Assembly (NCBI GenBank): GCA_046758905.1
Contig: JBHIBC010000024.1
Location: forward strand, 1 to 40,120
Origin: JBHIBC01 sp046758905
GTDB taxonomy: Bacteria > Acidobacteriota > Polarisedimenticolia > Gp22-AA2
Direction: 5' to 3'
DNA length: 40,120 bases
The notes under the pieces are model-generated. The model ran no database searches, had not been told where the DNA came from, and saw only the letters and a list, made by a program, of their open reading frames with translations. Shown here piece after piece: positions 25,068 to 32,589 of the stretch (position 1 is the first letter of the stretch; each line of letters opens with the position of its first letter). A program made the position numbers and the translations under genes.

Positions 25068-27344
25068 CTAGTTGGAGGTGAAGGTCGCCTTTCCGGCGCC
25101 GACGTTCCCCAGGAGATCGGTCACCTTCACGATCACCGTATGCTCGCCTCGGGCCAGCCCCGCCAGGGTCACGGAGTAGGACTCCGAGCCCGAGTCGCTG
25201 ACCCCATCCACCGGCGTCATGGGGACGAAGCGCGCCGCGTCGAGCGAATACTCCGCCCGGGCGATCGGTCCGATGGCGTCGGACGCCTTCGCCTCGACCC
25301 GGACGCCGGCCCCGCGCTCGCCCCGGAGGGCCGAGACCTCGACCGACGGGGGAGTGTTGTCGATGATGAAGGGCGGGCTCACGTCGGTGACGGCGCGGGC
25401 GGCGGCGGCGCCGTTCGAGGGCCGATCGCTCGCCTCCAGACGTATCCAGTAGCGGCCGTCCGGGAGCTGCATCGAGTCGAAGGCGAAGTAGGTCCCGCGC
25501 AGCGCCCGGCTCAGAGGCTTCCAGGCGGTCTCCCCGTCGCCGCGGAACGAGAGGCTGTACTCCAGCCGGTCCCCGTTGGGATCCTCGGCCTCCCAGCTCA
25601 CCGAGCGCATCCCGCGCACGTACACCTTCTTGTTCGGCGCATCCGGCGTCCGGCGGTCCGCGGGCGCCCCGTCGGGATTGACCCGGATGCCGGTGAACGC
25701 CAGCTCGCCGGCGTCGGCCTCGACCACGTACCCGAGTCGCTCCTGCACGACGCCGGGAGGCTCCACCGTGAGCTTGCGGATCACCGGCGGCAGGTTGGAC
25801 TGCACGTAGGCGGCGGAGACCGCATCCAGGGCGGGCCCGGAGGAGCCGCGCGAGCGCGCCAGCCGGGCCCGCCATTGCAGAAAGCGGGCCGGAGGGCTCG
25901 TGATGGCGCTGCCGGCGGCATTCGCGTAGGCGGGGGACCAGTCGCTCCAGGTGGCGTCGGGGGTGCTGCTGTTGCCGGAGCGGGTCGACAGCTCGACCCG
26001 CGAGCCGGCCGGCACCTCGGCCCGCCAGGAGATCCGCCCCCACTTGGAGATCGTCTTGGCGTCCCGCACCGGGGAGATGTAGGTCCCCGATTCGCTGGTG
26101 GCCTCGTCGAGCACGTAGGCGCGGCCGGAGTTGCTGCTGGCGGCGTACAGGCGACGCCCCGGCCCGGCGACCAGGCTGGTCACCTGCGACTCGGGGATCT
26201 TGGCCAGCAGGCTCGTGCGCTCGGCCCCGACCAGGGCTCGGATCCGTCCCGGCTCTCCGCTGCCGAAGACCACGCGTCCCGCGTGGTCGACGGCGATCGC
26301 GTAGACCACCTCGACCGCCGATGACCACACCGTCGTCACCGTGCCGTCGGTGTCGATGCGGTAGATCTCGCTCTTCGGGGCCGGGGGCGGTGGGGGGGCC
26401 GCGGCCCCTTCGGCGGAGGCCGTCACGGTGACCACGGCCGTCATCTGCGGCCCGACCCCGGGGATCGGCAGCGGCGTCGGAGGGGCGGCGCCGGAAGGGG
26501 CGGGGGCGCCCGGCTCCGGCGGCCGCAGCCGCCGGGCGGGAAGCGCGGCCGGCTTGGCTTCCTTGCCGACCGCGGAGGCGTAGATCGCTCCGCGCGGGCC
26601 CACGGCGATGGCGGTGATCTCCCGCAGGGGCGAGTCGAACAGGACGCTCGCTCTGCCCTGCGGGGTGATCCGGTAGATGATGCCCCGCCCGTCCGTCCCC
26701 GCCAGCACGTCCCCTGATGGGTTGAGGGCCAGTGAGACGATGTGCGTCTCCTCGCTGTCGAAGAGGACCTCGCCGCGTCCCTTGGAAGGGATCCGGTAGA
26801 GGATGCCGCGCTCGCCGGTGGCCGCGTACAGCTCGTCCTTGGGCCCGACGACCAGGTCCCAGATGTAACGGTCGTCCGGCTCGTAATAGACCTCGCCCTT
26901 GGCCTCCCCGGTGATCCTCAGGACGCGCCCCTGGGGCGAGGTGGCGGCGTACAGGACGTCGTTGCGCCCGATGGCCAGGGCGTGGACCGCCAGGTTCCCT
27001 CCCTCGTAGTACAGCGTCCCGGCCGCGCCGCGCCGGATCCGGTAGATCCGACCGCCGTTCCCGCCCCCGATGTAGAGCGATCCCTTGCTGTCCACCGCCT
27101 GGGACCACAGGAACGGCTCGGGGGCGTGCTCGAAGGGCGCGATCGGGAGCGGTCGCAGCTCGGGAGCGAGGACCAGATCCCCGTCGGCCGAGATGGCCAC
27201 GCCGTCCGGCTCCCCGGCCTCGAACTCCTCGAACGTCTCGATGGTCCAGATCGCCGGCGTCACGGCCAGGGAGGGCGACGGGGCCGCGAGGAGGGCCAGC
27301 GCGAGCAGCGTCGGCACGCAGCGGTCGATGGCGGCGTGCGGCAC
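25068..27344 (-). CDS. Secreted beta-propeller protein with C-terminal Ig-like domains
   Basis: A 758-residue exported protein. The signal peptide is about residues 1-27 (ALLAAPSPSLA). Residues ~40-430 contain recurring units of the form GPxxxLYAATxxxGxIYRI (VVGPKDELYAATGERGILYRI; NPSGDVLAGTDGRGIIYRI; VGPRGAIYASA), typical of SMP-30/NHL-like or two-component-regulator propellers. A Pro/Ala-rich insert (about 265-340) interrupts the propeller. The C-terminal half has fibronectin/Ig-like strands, ending with a cadherin-like TVIVKVTDLLGNVGAGKATF unit. GTG 27344 follows the stop of the S55-like protease gene by one base, so the two are almost certainly translated together. It may bind peptides, glycans or partner proteins in the periplasm; no enzyme motif is seen. 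Confidence 0.82.
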   Translation of the reverse strand: MPHAAIDRCVPTLLALALLAAPSPSLAVTPAIWTIETFEEFEAGEPDGVAISADGDLVLAPELRPLPIAPFEHAPEPFLWSQAVDSKGSLYIGGGNGGRIYRIRRGAAGTLYYEGGNLAVHALAIGRNDVLYAATSPQGRVLRITGEAKGEVYYEPDDRYIWDLVVGPKDELYAATGERGILYRIPSKGRGEVLFDSEETHIVSLALNPSGDVLAGTDGRGIIYRITPQGRASVLFDSPLREITAIAVGPRGAIYASAVGKEAKPAALPARRLRPPEPGAPAPSGAAPPTPLPIPGVGPQMTAVVTVTASAEGAAAPPPPPAPKSEIYRIDTDGTVTTVWSSAVEVVYAIAVDHAGRVVFGSGEPGRIRALVGAERTSLLAKIPESQVTSLVAGPGRRLYAASSNSGRAYVLDEATSESGTYISPVRDAKTISKWGRISWRAEVPAGSRVELSTRSGNSSTPDATWSDWSPAYANAAGSAITSPPARFLQWRARLARSRGSSGPALDAVSAAYVQSNLPPVIRKLTVEPPGVVQERLGYVVEADAGELAFTGIRVNPDGAPADRRTPDAPNKKVYVRGMRSVSWEAEDPNGDRLEYSLSFRGDGETAWKPLSRALRGTYFAFDSMQLPDGRYWIRLEASDRPSNGAAAARAVTDVSPPFIIDNTPPSVEVSALRGERGAGVRVEAKASDAIGPIARAEYSLDAARFVPMTPVDGVSDSGSESYSVTLAGLARGEHTVIVKVTDLLGNVGAGKATFTSN

Positions 27345-27345
27345 G

Positions 27346-29190
27346 TCACTCCTCCACGTCGACGATCAGGATCTTGTACCCGGTGATCATGTAGTCGGTC
27401 CGCAGCTTCTCCTCCGCCACCCCCCGGTACACCAGCCTCTGGAAGTTGCCGCGCGTCTGCGGCCGGACCATGACCTGCGCGATCGACGGCGGCAGGTTGG
27501 GGAGGCGCCGTCCCTGGAACAGGATGCCGTTGTCGGTCCGGGTCAGCACCGCGTAGACGGTGTCGTTGCGTCGCAGGTGGTTGATCAGCCAGATGAGCTG
27601 CTCCAGGTCCCTGGGGAAGAACTCGTCCTCCTCCCTCTCCGCCCTCGCCAGCGCCAGGCCGTCGCCGACCCGGAGCACGAGGCGCCCCGGCGGGACCTCG
27701 TCCGGGATCTCGATCTCGATCTGCCGCGTCACTTCGGGGCCGCGGAACGGCTTGATATTGACGTACACGCGGATCGTCTCGCCGGCGCGGGCCCGGTCCT
27801 TGCTGAGCCAGGCCCTCTGGATCCGCGCGGTGCGGCGCTCGTCGGAGTAGCCGAGGATGAGGTTCACGCCCTCGACGTGGACCGGCTGATACTCGTTGTT
27901 CATGAGGATCTGCACGAGGAAGGCGACGATCCCCGAGGCGAACTGGGTGGCCAGATCGCCCGAGAAGAGGTTCTTCAGCGCGATGTCCTCCTGCCCGGCG
28001 ACGCGAATCGTGGAGCCCTCCTCGTACGACAGCGACACGCTGCCGAAGCTCTTCTCCTCGTTGGCCAGCATGCCGTTCAGGGCCGCGTACAGCAGGTAGG
28101 GCGCGAGGAAGGGATCCTCGACGATGTCGAAGGCGTAGCGCTGGGCGCGGCCCTTCCCCGGCCGCAGCTCGACCCGCACCGGGATCGTGCTCGGCCGTTT
28201 GCCGATGTAGCCGAGCAGCCCGGTGGCCCGGTCCTGCCGGAAGACGCCGACCTCCTCGCCCGAAGAGGCGAACTTGAACGACTCCTGCAGGGACGGGAAA
28301 AGGCCGTTCACCCTCGCGGTGGTCATGATCAGGTCGGTCGGCCCGAGGTTCAGCAGCGGATGGCCGCAGGCGAGGACGCGGCCCGCCTCGCGGTAGGTGA
28401 CCGTGCAGATGGCCGCGATCTCGACGTCGCCGCGCACCAGCTTGATGCCGACGCCGGCGCCCGGCACGATGGCGCCCTCCCCGTCGGCGTCCCCGCGGCC
28501 CGCCGACCCGCCCTGCAGCGCGAGCAGCCCGGCCCGGCTCAGGGACGGTCCGAGCGAGTCGATCACCCGGGCCGGGAAGCCGCTGAACAGCAGGGGAACG
28601 CGCAGCGGCGCCATGGCCCCGGCCGCCTCCGCCCGCCGGGCGAGCGGGTCGAAGTATCCGGCGAAGTGCGCCGGCAGCATGGAGGGGTCCGTGAGGAAGC
28701 GCAGCCCTCCCGGGCCCGCCGCGGGCGGGAGCGGGGCGCGCGTCCGCGACGCCATGCGGGGGTTCTCCTTGTTCTCGATGGCCAGCATCTCCTGGATCGG
28801 CGTGACGCCGGCCACCGGCTCCTTGGCGAACCCCCAGGTATAGGCGACGGCTCCCGCCAGCCGGCCTCCGATGTACACGGGGCTGCCGCTCATGCCGCTG
28901 AGGACGCCGGTCGAGGCCAGCGGGCCGCCCGACAGGCGCACCAGGATCAGGTTGCGCCGCGCGGCCACGTTCTCCATCTTGCCGAGGACCTCGACCTGGA
29001 ACTCGTCCACGCGGGTGCCGCTGAACACCGTCCTGCCGATGCCCTTCATGCCGGCGCGGACCTCGCTGAAGGGCAGGATCTCCTGCGCACGGAGGACGCC
29101 GGAGGCCCCGGCGAGGCAGCAGAGGATCAGCCCGATCGCGCGGCCAAGCGATCGCCGGGCCCCGGGCGCGTGCGTGAGGGGAACGGTCAT
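27346..29190 (-). CDS. SpoIVB-like S55 family serine peptidase
   Basis: A 614-residue exported protein. The signal peptide ends near GVLRAQ. The conserved block GMKGIGRTVFSGTRVDEFQVEVLG is followed by STGVLSGMSGSPVYIGGRLAGAVAY, with the candidate catalytic Ser101 in GMSGSP. Further on, VPGAGVGIKLVRGDVEIAAICTVTY leads into VLACGHPLLNLG, with the candidate catalytic His277. In B. subtilis SpoIVB the His motif precedes the Ser motif, so the order is reversed here. The frame extends 17 codons further to a GTG at 29241, but ATG 29190 has GGAAGG at proper spacing and begins a normal signal peptide. It is the first gene of the five-gene operon. Substrate is unknown; processing of envelope proteins is inferred. 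Confidence 0.82.
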   Translation of the reverse strand: MTVPLTHAPGARRSLGRAIGLILCCLAGASGVLRAQEILPFSEVRAGMKGIGRTVFSGTRVDEFQVEVLGKMENVAARRNLILVRLSGGPLASTGVLSGMSGSPVYIGGRLAGAVAYTWGFAKEPVAGVTPIQEMLAIENKENPRMASRTRAPLPPAAGPGGLRFLTDPSMLPAHFAGYFDPLARRAEAAGAMAPLRVPLLFSGFPARVIDSLGPSLSRAGLLALQGGSAGRGDADGEGAIVPGAGVGIKLVRGDVEIAAICTVTYREAGRVLACGHPLLNLGPTDLIMTTARVNGLFPSLQESFKFASSGEEVGVFRQDRATGLLGYIGKRPSTIPVRVELRPGKGRAQRYAFDIVEDPFLAPYLLYAALNGMLANEEKSFGSVSLSYEEGSTIRVAGQEDIALKNLFSGDLATQFASGIVAFLVQILMNNEYQPVHVEGVNLILGYSDERRTARIQRAWLSKDRARAGETIRVYVNIKPFRGPEVTRQIEIEIPDEVPPGRLVLRVGDGLALARAEREEDEFFPRDLEQLIWLINHLRRNDTVYAVLTRTDNGILFQGRRLPNLPPSIAQVMVRPQTRGNFQRLVYRGVAEEKLRTDYMITGYKILIVDVEE

Positions 29191-29229
29191 CGGTCCTTCC
29201 CGCAGGCGAATGCGCCTAAAGGACTTAGC

Positions 29230-29238
29230 ATGATAGCA
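29230..29238 (-). promoter_or_regulatory. Extended -10 promoter for the protease-propeller-opp operon
   Basis: On the minus strand, TGC followed by TATCAT (29235-29230), a 5/6 match to the -10 consensus in extended form. No good -35 is present. The start would be about 29223, giving a short leader that contains the inverted repeat AGGCG/CGCCT before the ATG at 29190. Confidence 0.5.
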
Positions 29239-29264
29239 CACGGATGTCGGCAGGTCCGGCTCGG

Positions 29265-29356
29265 CCGGCGCTCACATGCGCGCGGGCGTCGGGATGACGA
29301 CTGCGACGGCCTCACGGACGAGGACCGGCGCTCACATGCGCGCGGGCGTCGGGATG
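29265..29356. repeat. Interrupted 32-bp direct duplication at the argS stop codon
   Basis: Positions 29265-29296 and 29325-29356 are identical over 32 bp. The second copy contains the last codons of argS and its TGA; the first copy lies wholly downstream of the stop. The 28 bases between (29297-29324) are not related to either flank. Read on the plus strand in one frame they encode DDCDGLTDED, a string familiar from Cys/Asp-rich repeats of secreted proteins. There are only two copies and the spacer does not recur, so this is not a CRISPR. Confidence 0.9.
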
Positions 29357-31287
29357 CCCATGACCTCGAGAGCGCGGAGCATCTGCCGGCGGAACAGGTG
29401 GGTCAGGACGACGCGGGCCTCGCGCCAGCGCCGGTCGGGCTCTTTCATCACCGGGTACTTGTGGTAGAAGGAGTTGAACCGCTGCGCCAGCGCGAACGCG
29501 TACTTGGCGATCTGCGACAGCTCAAGTGATTCGACCGCCTGGGTGACGGTCTCGCGGAAGCGGGCGATCTGCAGCAGCAGCGACCAATGGTCTTCGGCCG
29601 CCTCTCCCGAGGGGAGGTCGAAGCGGCCCTCGCGCGCCCAGGACCGCGCCTTCTCCTCCCCCGGCCCCCCCGCCGCGGCCATCTTCTCGAAGATCCCGTT
29701 GGCCCGCACCACGGAGTACTGGAGATACGGCCCGGTCTCGCCCTCGAACGACAGGGCCTCGTCGAGATCGAAGGCCAGGACCGTGTTGCGGGCGTATTTG
29801 ATCATGAAGTAGCGCAGGGCGCCGGCGCTGATGGCACGCGCCAGACCGGCGGCCTTCTCAGGACCGAGGTCCGGGTTGCGGACCTCGACCTCCCTGCGTG
29901 CCTGAGACTCGAGCGCGTCGAGCAGGTCGTCGGCCTTGATCCCCAGTCCGCGCCGGCCGGACATCTCGATCGCGGCTCGCGCCCGCTCCCGGTCGGACAG
30001 CTCCACCCCGAGGCGGGCGGCGCTTCGCGGCGTCAGGGCGACCATCTCGTAGGAGAAATGGATCGAGCGCTCGGCCCGCTCGTGGTGGCCGAGCGCCCGA
30101 AGCCCCTCCGCGACGATCGCCTGCAGGTAGGCCTGCCGCACGTCGATCACGTTGTAGACGGTCTCGGCGCCGCCGAAGGACGGGTGCGGGGTGGTCCCCG
30201 GCCCTCGCGTGCTCGACCAGACGCGACGGCCGTCCGGCTCCTCGCGGAAGACCTCGTAGCGGAAGTCGGCTCCCAGAAGGCCGAACTTCCACAGCTGGTA
30301 GGCGATGTCCTTGCCGACGTAGGTGACGGTCCCATTGCTCCGGACGATGATCTTCTCGGCCTCCTTCAAGTTCTCGAAGCGCGGTCCCTCCAGCGCCATC
30401 ACCCAGCAGCCGGCCCGATCGCCCGATTCGACCCGCACGACGGCGCCCCTCTCCTTGAGGAGGCCGAAGGCGGTCTCCCAGAAGTGAAAGGCCAGGATGT
30501 CCCCCTCCCAGGGCAGCAGGTCGTAGTGCACGCCGATCCGCGCCATCGTGTCGAGGTGGCACCGCGCGATGCGCCGCGACACGTGCGCCGCCAGATCGGC
30601 GACCTCGTTCCCGCCCTCCTCGATCCGCTTGAGCACCTCCTGCCGGAGGGCGCGCATCTGCGGGCGCGAGCCGTACATCTCGGTGACCCGGGCGTACAGG
30701 TCCCAGCAGAAGTGGTCGAACCGCCCGGAGATGGCCCGCACCTGCTCCAGGCCCTCATGCCGGATCTCCCGGAAGCCGATGACCAGATCGGCCACCTGCA
30801 CGCCGGTGTCGTCGATGTAGTTCTGCACCTCGACCCGCCGGCCGAGGAAGCGCAGCGCCCGCGCCAGGCAGTCGCCGAGCACGGCGTTCCTCAGGTGGCC
30901 GATGTGGGCCGCCTTGTTCGGGTTGATGTTGGTGTGCTCGACGATCGCCTTCCCGTGCCCCGGATCGGGCTCGGGGGGCGAATCGACCTCCCGGGCCAGG
31001 GCGCGCACCACCCCGGGACGATCGAGGAACAGGTTGAGATAGCCGGCGCCGCCGGCCTCGACCCGCGCCACGCCCGGGAGCGCCGGAAGGGCCCGGGCGA
31101 GCTCCTCGGCGATGAACCGCGGCGGCTTCCTGAGGCGCTTGGCGAGCTCGAAGCCGACGGGGCAGGCCAGGTCGCCGAGGCCCGGCTGCGGCGGGTACTC
31201 CACGACGATCCGCTCGGGCGCCGCGCCGTATCGCTCGACCAGCAGCGCGCGAATCGCCCGGCCGATCTCCTCCCTGAGCCTGTGCAA
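29332..31287 (-). CDS. argS: Arginyl-tRNA synthetase
   Basis: A 651-residue class I synthetase that charges tRNA-Arg. The N-terminal Add-1-type tRNA-binding domain is followed by the HIGH-motif segment HTNINPNKAAHIGHLRNAVLGD. The catalytic domain continues with VQNYIDDTGVQVADLVIGF. The KMSKS equivalent is degenerate (MSGRRGLGIKADDL), as in many ArgRS. The C-terminal DALR anticodon-binding domain holds FNSFYHKYPVM and ends GIPTPARM. The start is TTG at 31287: GGGAGG lies 5 bases upstream and family similarity begins just there. The frame is open much further upstream but that region overlaps the divergent TPR gene. The last codons are duplicated beyond the stop. Confidence 0.95.
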   Translation of the reverse strand: MHRLREEIGRAIRALLVERYGAAPERIVVEYPPQPGLGDLACPVGFELAKRLRKPPRFIAEELARALPALPGVARVEAGGAGYLNLFLDRPGVVRALAREVDSPPEPDPGHGKAIVEHTNINPNKAAHIGHLRNAVLGDCLARALRFLGRRVEVQNYIDDTGVQVADLVIGFREIRHEGLEQVRAISGRFDHFCWDLYARVTEMYGSRPQMRALRQEVLKRIEEGGNEVADLAAHVSRRIARCHLDTMARIGVHYDLLPWEGDILAFHFWETAFGLLKERGAVVRVESGDRAGCWVMALEGPRFENLKEAEKIIVRSNGTVTYVGKDIAYQLWKFGLLGADFRYEVFREEPDGRRVWSSTRGPGTTPHPSFGGAETVYNVIDVRQAYLQAIVAEGLRALGHHERAERSIHFSYEMVALTPRSAARLGVELSDRERARAAIEMSGRRGLGIKADDLLDALESQARREVEVRNPDLGPEKAAGLARAISAGALRYFMIKYARNTVLAFDLDEALSFEGETGPYLQYSVVRANGIFEKMAAAGGPGEEKARSWAREGRFDLPSGEAAEDHWSLLLQIARFRETVTQAVESLELSQIAKYAFALAQRFNSFYHKYPVMKEPDRRWREARVVLTHLFRRQMLRALEVMGIPTPARM

Positions 31288-31308
31288 GGGATCCTCCCGG
31301 GAAGGCGC

Positions 31309-31314
31309 AGTATA
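31309..31314 (-). promoter_or_regulatory. -10 box of the argS promoter
   Basis: TATACT on the minus strand (31314-31309), 5/6 match, about 22 bases before the TTG start, with the GGGAGG ribosome site between. The -35 region at 17-bp spacing (TTTTAT) is weak. It is divergent from, and only 16 bp away from, the -10 of the TPR lipoprotein gene. Confidence 0.45.
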
Positions 31315-31327
31315 GCGAAAATAGCGC

Positions 31328-31336
31328 TGGTATAAA
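31328..31336 (+). promoter_or_regulatory. Extended -10 promoter of the TPR lipoprotein gene
   Basis: TGG followed by TATAAA (31331-31336), in a locally AT-rich patch that stands out in this GC-rich window. Transcription would start around 31342-31344, almost on the GTG start codon at 31345, predicting a leaderless or nearly leaderless mRNA. Confidence 0.5.
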
Positions 31337-31344
31337 ATGAAACG

Positions 31345-32589
31345 GTGTCCCGGTCCCACGTTCGTCTTCCCGCCTCCGGGTGGCTCATCCCGGCCTGGCT
31401 CGCGCTGGCGCTCCTGGCCTGCGGTGCGCCCGGAGAGGACGGCCCGCGCGGGGGGCGGTCCGGCGGCCGCGGCCCGGGCGGCTCGCTCTCGCAGGGGCGG
31501 CCGCCCGCGCCGTCGGTGGAGATCGGCCTGAGCCTGTTCCGCGAGGGGGACTATGAGGCGGCGGAGCCGCGGCTGCTGGAGGCGCTGCGCGGCTCGCCCC
31601 GCGACGCCCGCATCCTGGAGGCGCTCGGGTCGATCTACGCGCGCACCGACAGGCTCCGCCGGGCCGAGGAGAGCTTCCGGGAGGCGCTCGAGATCCGGCC
31701 GGACTCCGTGGACGCCCGGCTCGGCCTGGCGGGCGTGTGGATCGACTCGGGACGCTACGAGGACGCGCTGGAGGTCGTGGAGGCGGTGCTGCGCCGCCAC
31801 CCGGACAACGTCGACGCCGGGGTCCGGCGGGCCCTGCTGCTGCTCCGCCGGGGCCGGCCGGCCGAGGCGGAGTCGGCGGCCCGCCAAGTCCTGGCGCGCC
31901 GCCCGGAGCACGCCGAGGCGCGCTACGTGCTCGGCCTGTCGCTGCTGCGGCAGGGTCGCCTCGAGGGGGCGTCGATCGAGCTGCGCGGCGTCCTGGAGCG
32001 CTCCCCGCACCACCTCGGTGCTCTGGGCAACCTGATCAGCGTGGAGATGCGCCTCGGGCGGCCCGGGGAGGCGGAGTCGTTCCGGCGCAGGCACCGGCAG
32101 GCGCTTCGCCGCGTGCGGGTGGAGGAGCGCGTGCGCGGCCGCCGCCTGGCGGCCGTGGCGGCTTTCAACCGGGAGGACTACCCCACGGCGCTGCGCGAGT
32201 TGCGGGCGATCGCGCGGGAGGACCCCGGGGATGCCCAGGTCCATCTCTACCTCGGCTCCACCCACATCGCGCTCGGCGACTACCGGGCGGCGCGCGAGGC
32301 GCTCGAGCGGAGCCTGTCGCTCGAGGCGCGCAGCGAGAGGGCACTGATGGAGCTGGGCCGACTCGACGCCCTGGAGGGGCGTCTGGACGAGGCGGTGGAC
32401 GCCCTCCTGCGGGCGATCGAGGTGAACCCGCAGTTCGCGGAGCCGCACTATTTCCTCGCGGGCGTCTACATGGCGCGCGGACAGCCGGAGCTGTACGAGC
32501 GGCAGATGCGGATCTACCGGGACCTCCGTTCCCGCTCGCCGGGCTCGGCGATGGAGCTGGCCCCCGGCGCGCCCCGGGAGCGGCCGTGA
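31345..32589 (+). CDS. TPR-repeat lipoprotein
   Basis: A 414-residue lipoprotein: the signal peptide ends in the lipobox LLAC with Cys26, then a Gly/Arg/Pro-rich linker to about residue 55. The remainder is made of tandem TPR-type helical hairpins (LSLFREGDYEAAEPRLLEALRGSP; LGSIYARTDRLRRAEESFREALEIRPDS; LGSTHIALGDYRAAREALERSLSLE), about nine to ten in all. TPR arrays bind partner proteins. The stop codon overlaps the GTG of the next gene (GTGA), so the two are translationally coupled and probably form a pair. The GTG start at 31345 has no room for a ribosome-binding site if the predicted promoter is right. The specific partner is inferred, not shown. Confidence 0.88.
   Translation: MSRSHVRLPASGWLIPAWLALALLACGAPGEDGPRGGRSGGRGPGGSLSQGRPPAPSVEIGLSLFREGDYEAAEPRLLEALRGSPRDARILEALGSIYARTDRLRRAEESFREALEIRPDSVDARLGLAGVWIDSGRYEDALEVVEAVLRRHPDNVDAGVRRALLLLRRGRPAEAESAARQVLARRPEHAEARYVLGLSLLRQGRLEGASIELRGVLERSPHHLGALGNLISVEMRLGRPGEAESFRRRHRQALRRVRVEERVRGRRLAAVAAFNREDYPTALRELRAIAREDPGDAQVHLYLGSTHIALGDYRAAREALERSLSLEARSERALMELGRLDALEGRLDEAVDALLRAIEVNPQFAEPHYFLAGVYMARGQPELYERQMRIYRDLRSRSPGSAMELAPGAPRERP

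Noticed and set aside
29265..29356. Two 32-bp repeats with a 28-bp spacer as a minimal CRISPR array
   Set aside because: The second repeat is the coding end of argS, there are only two copies, and no cas gene is nearby.
31288..32448. N-terminal extension of argS open on the minus strand
   Set aside because: It overlaps the TPR lipoprotein gene and the divergent promoters. ArgRS similarity begins right after the TTG at 31287, which has a good ribosome site.
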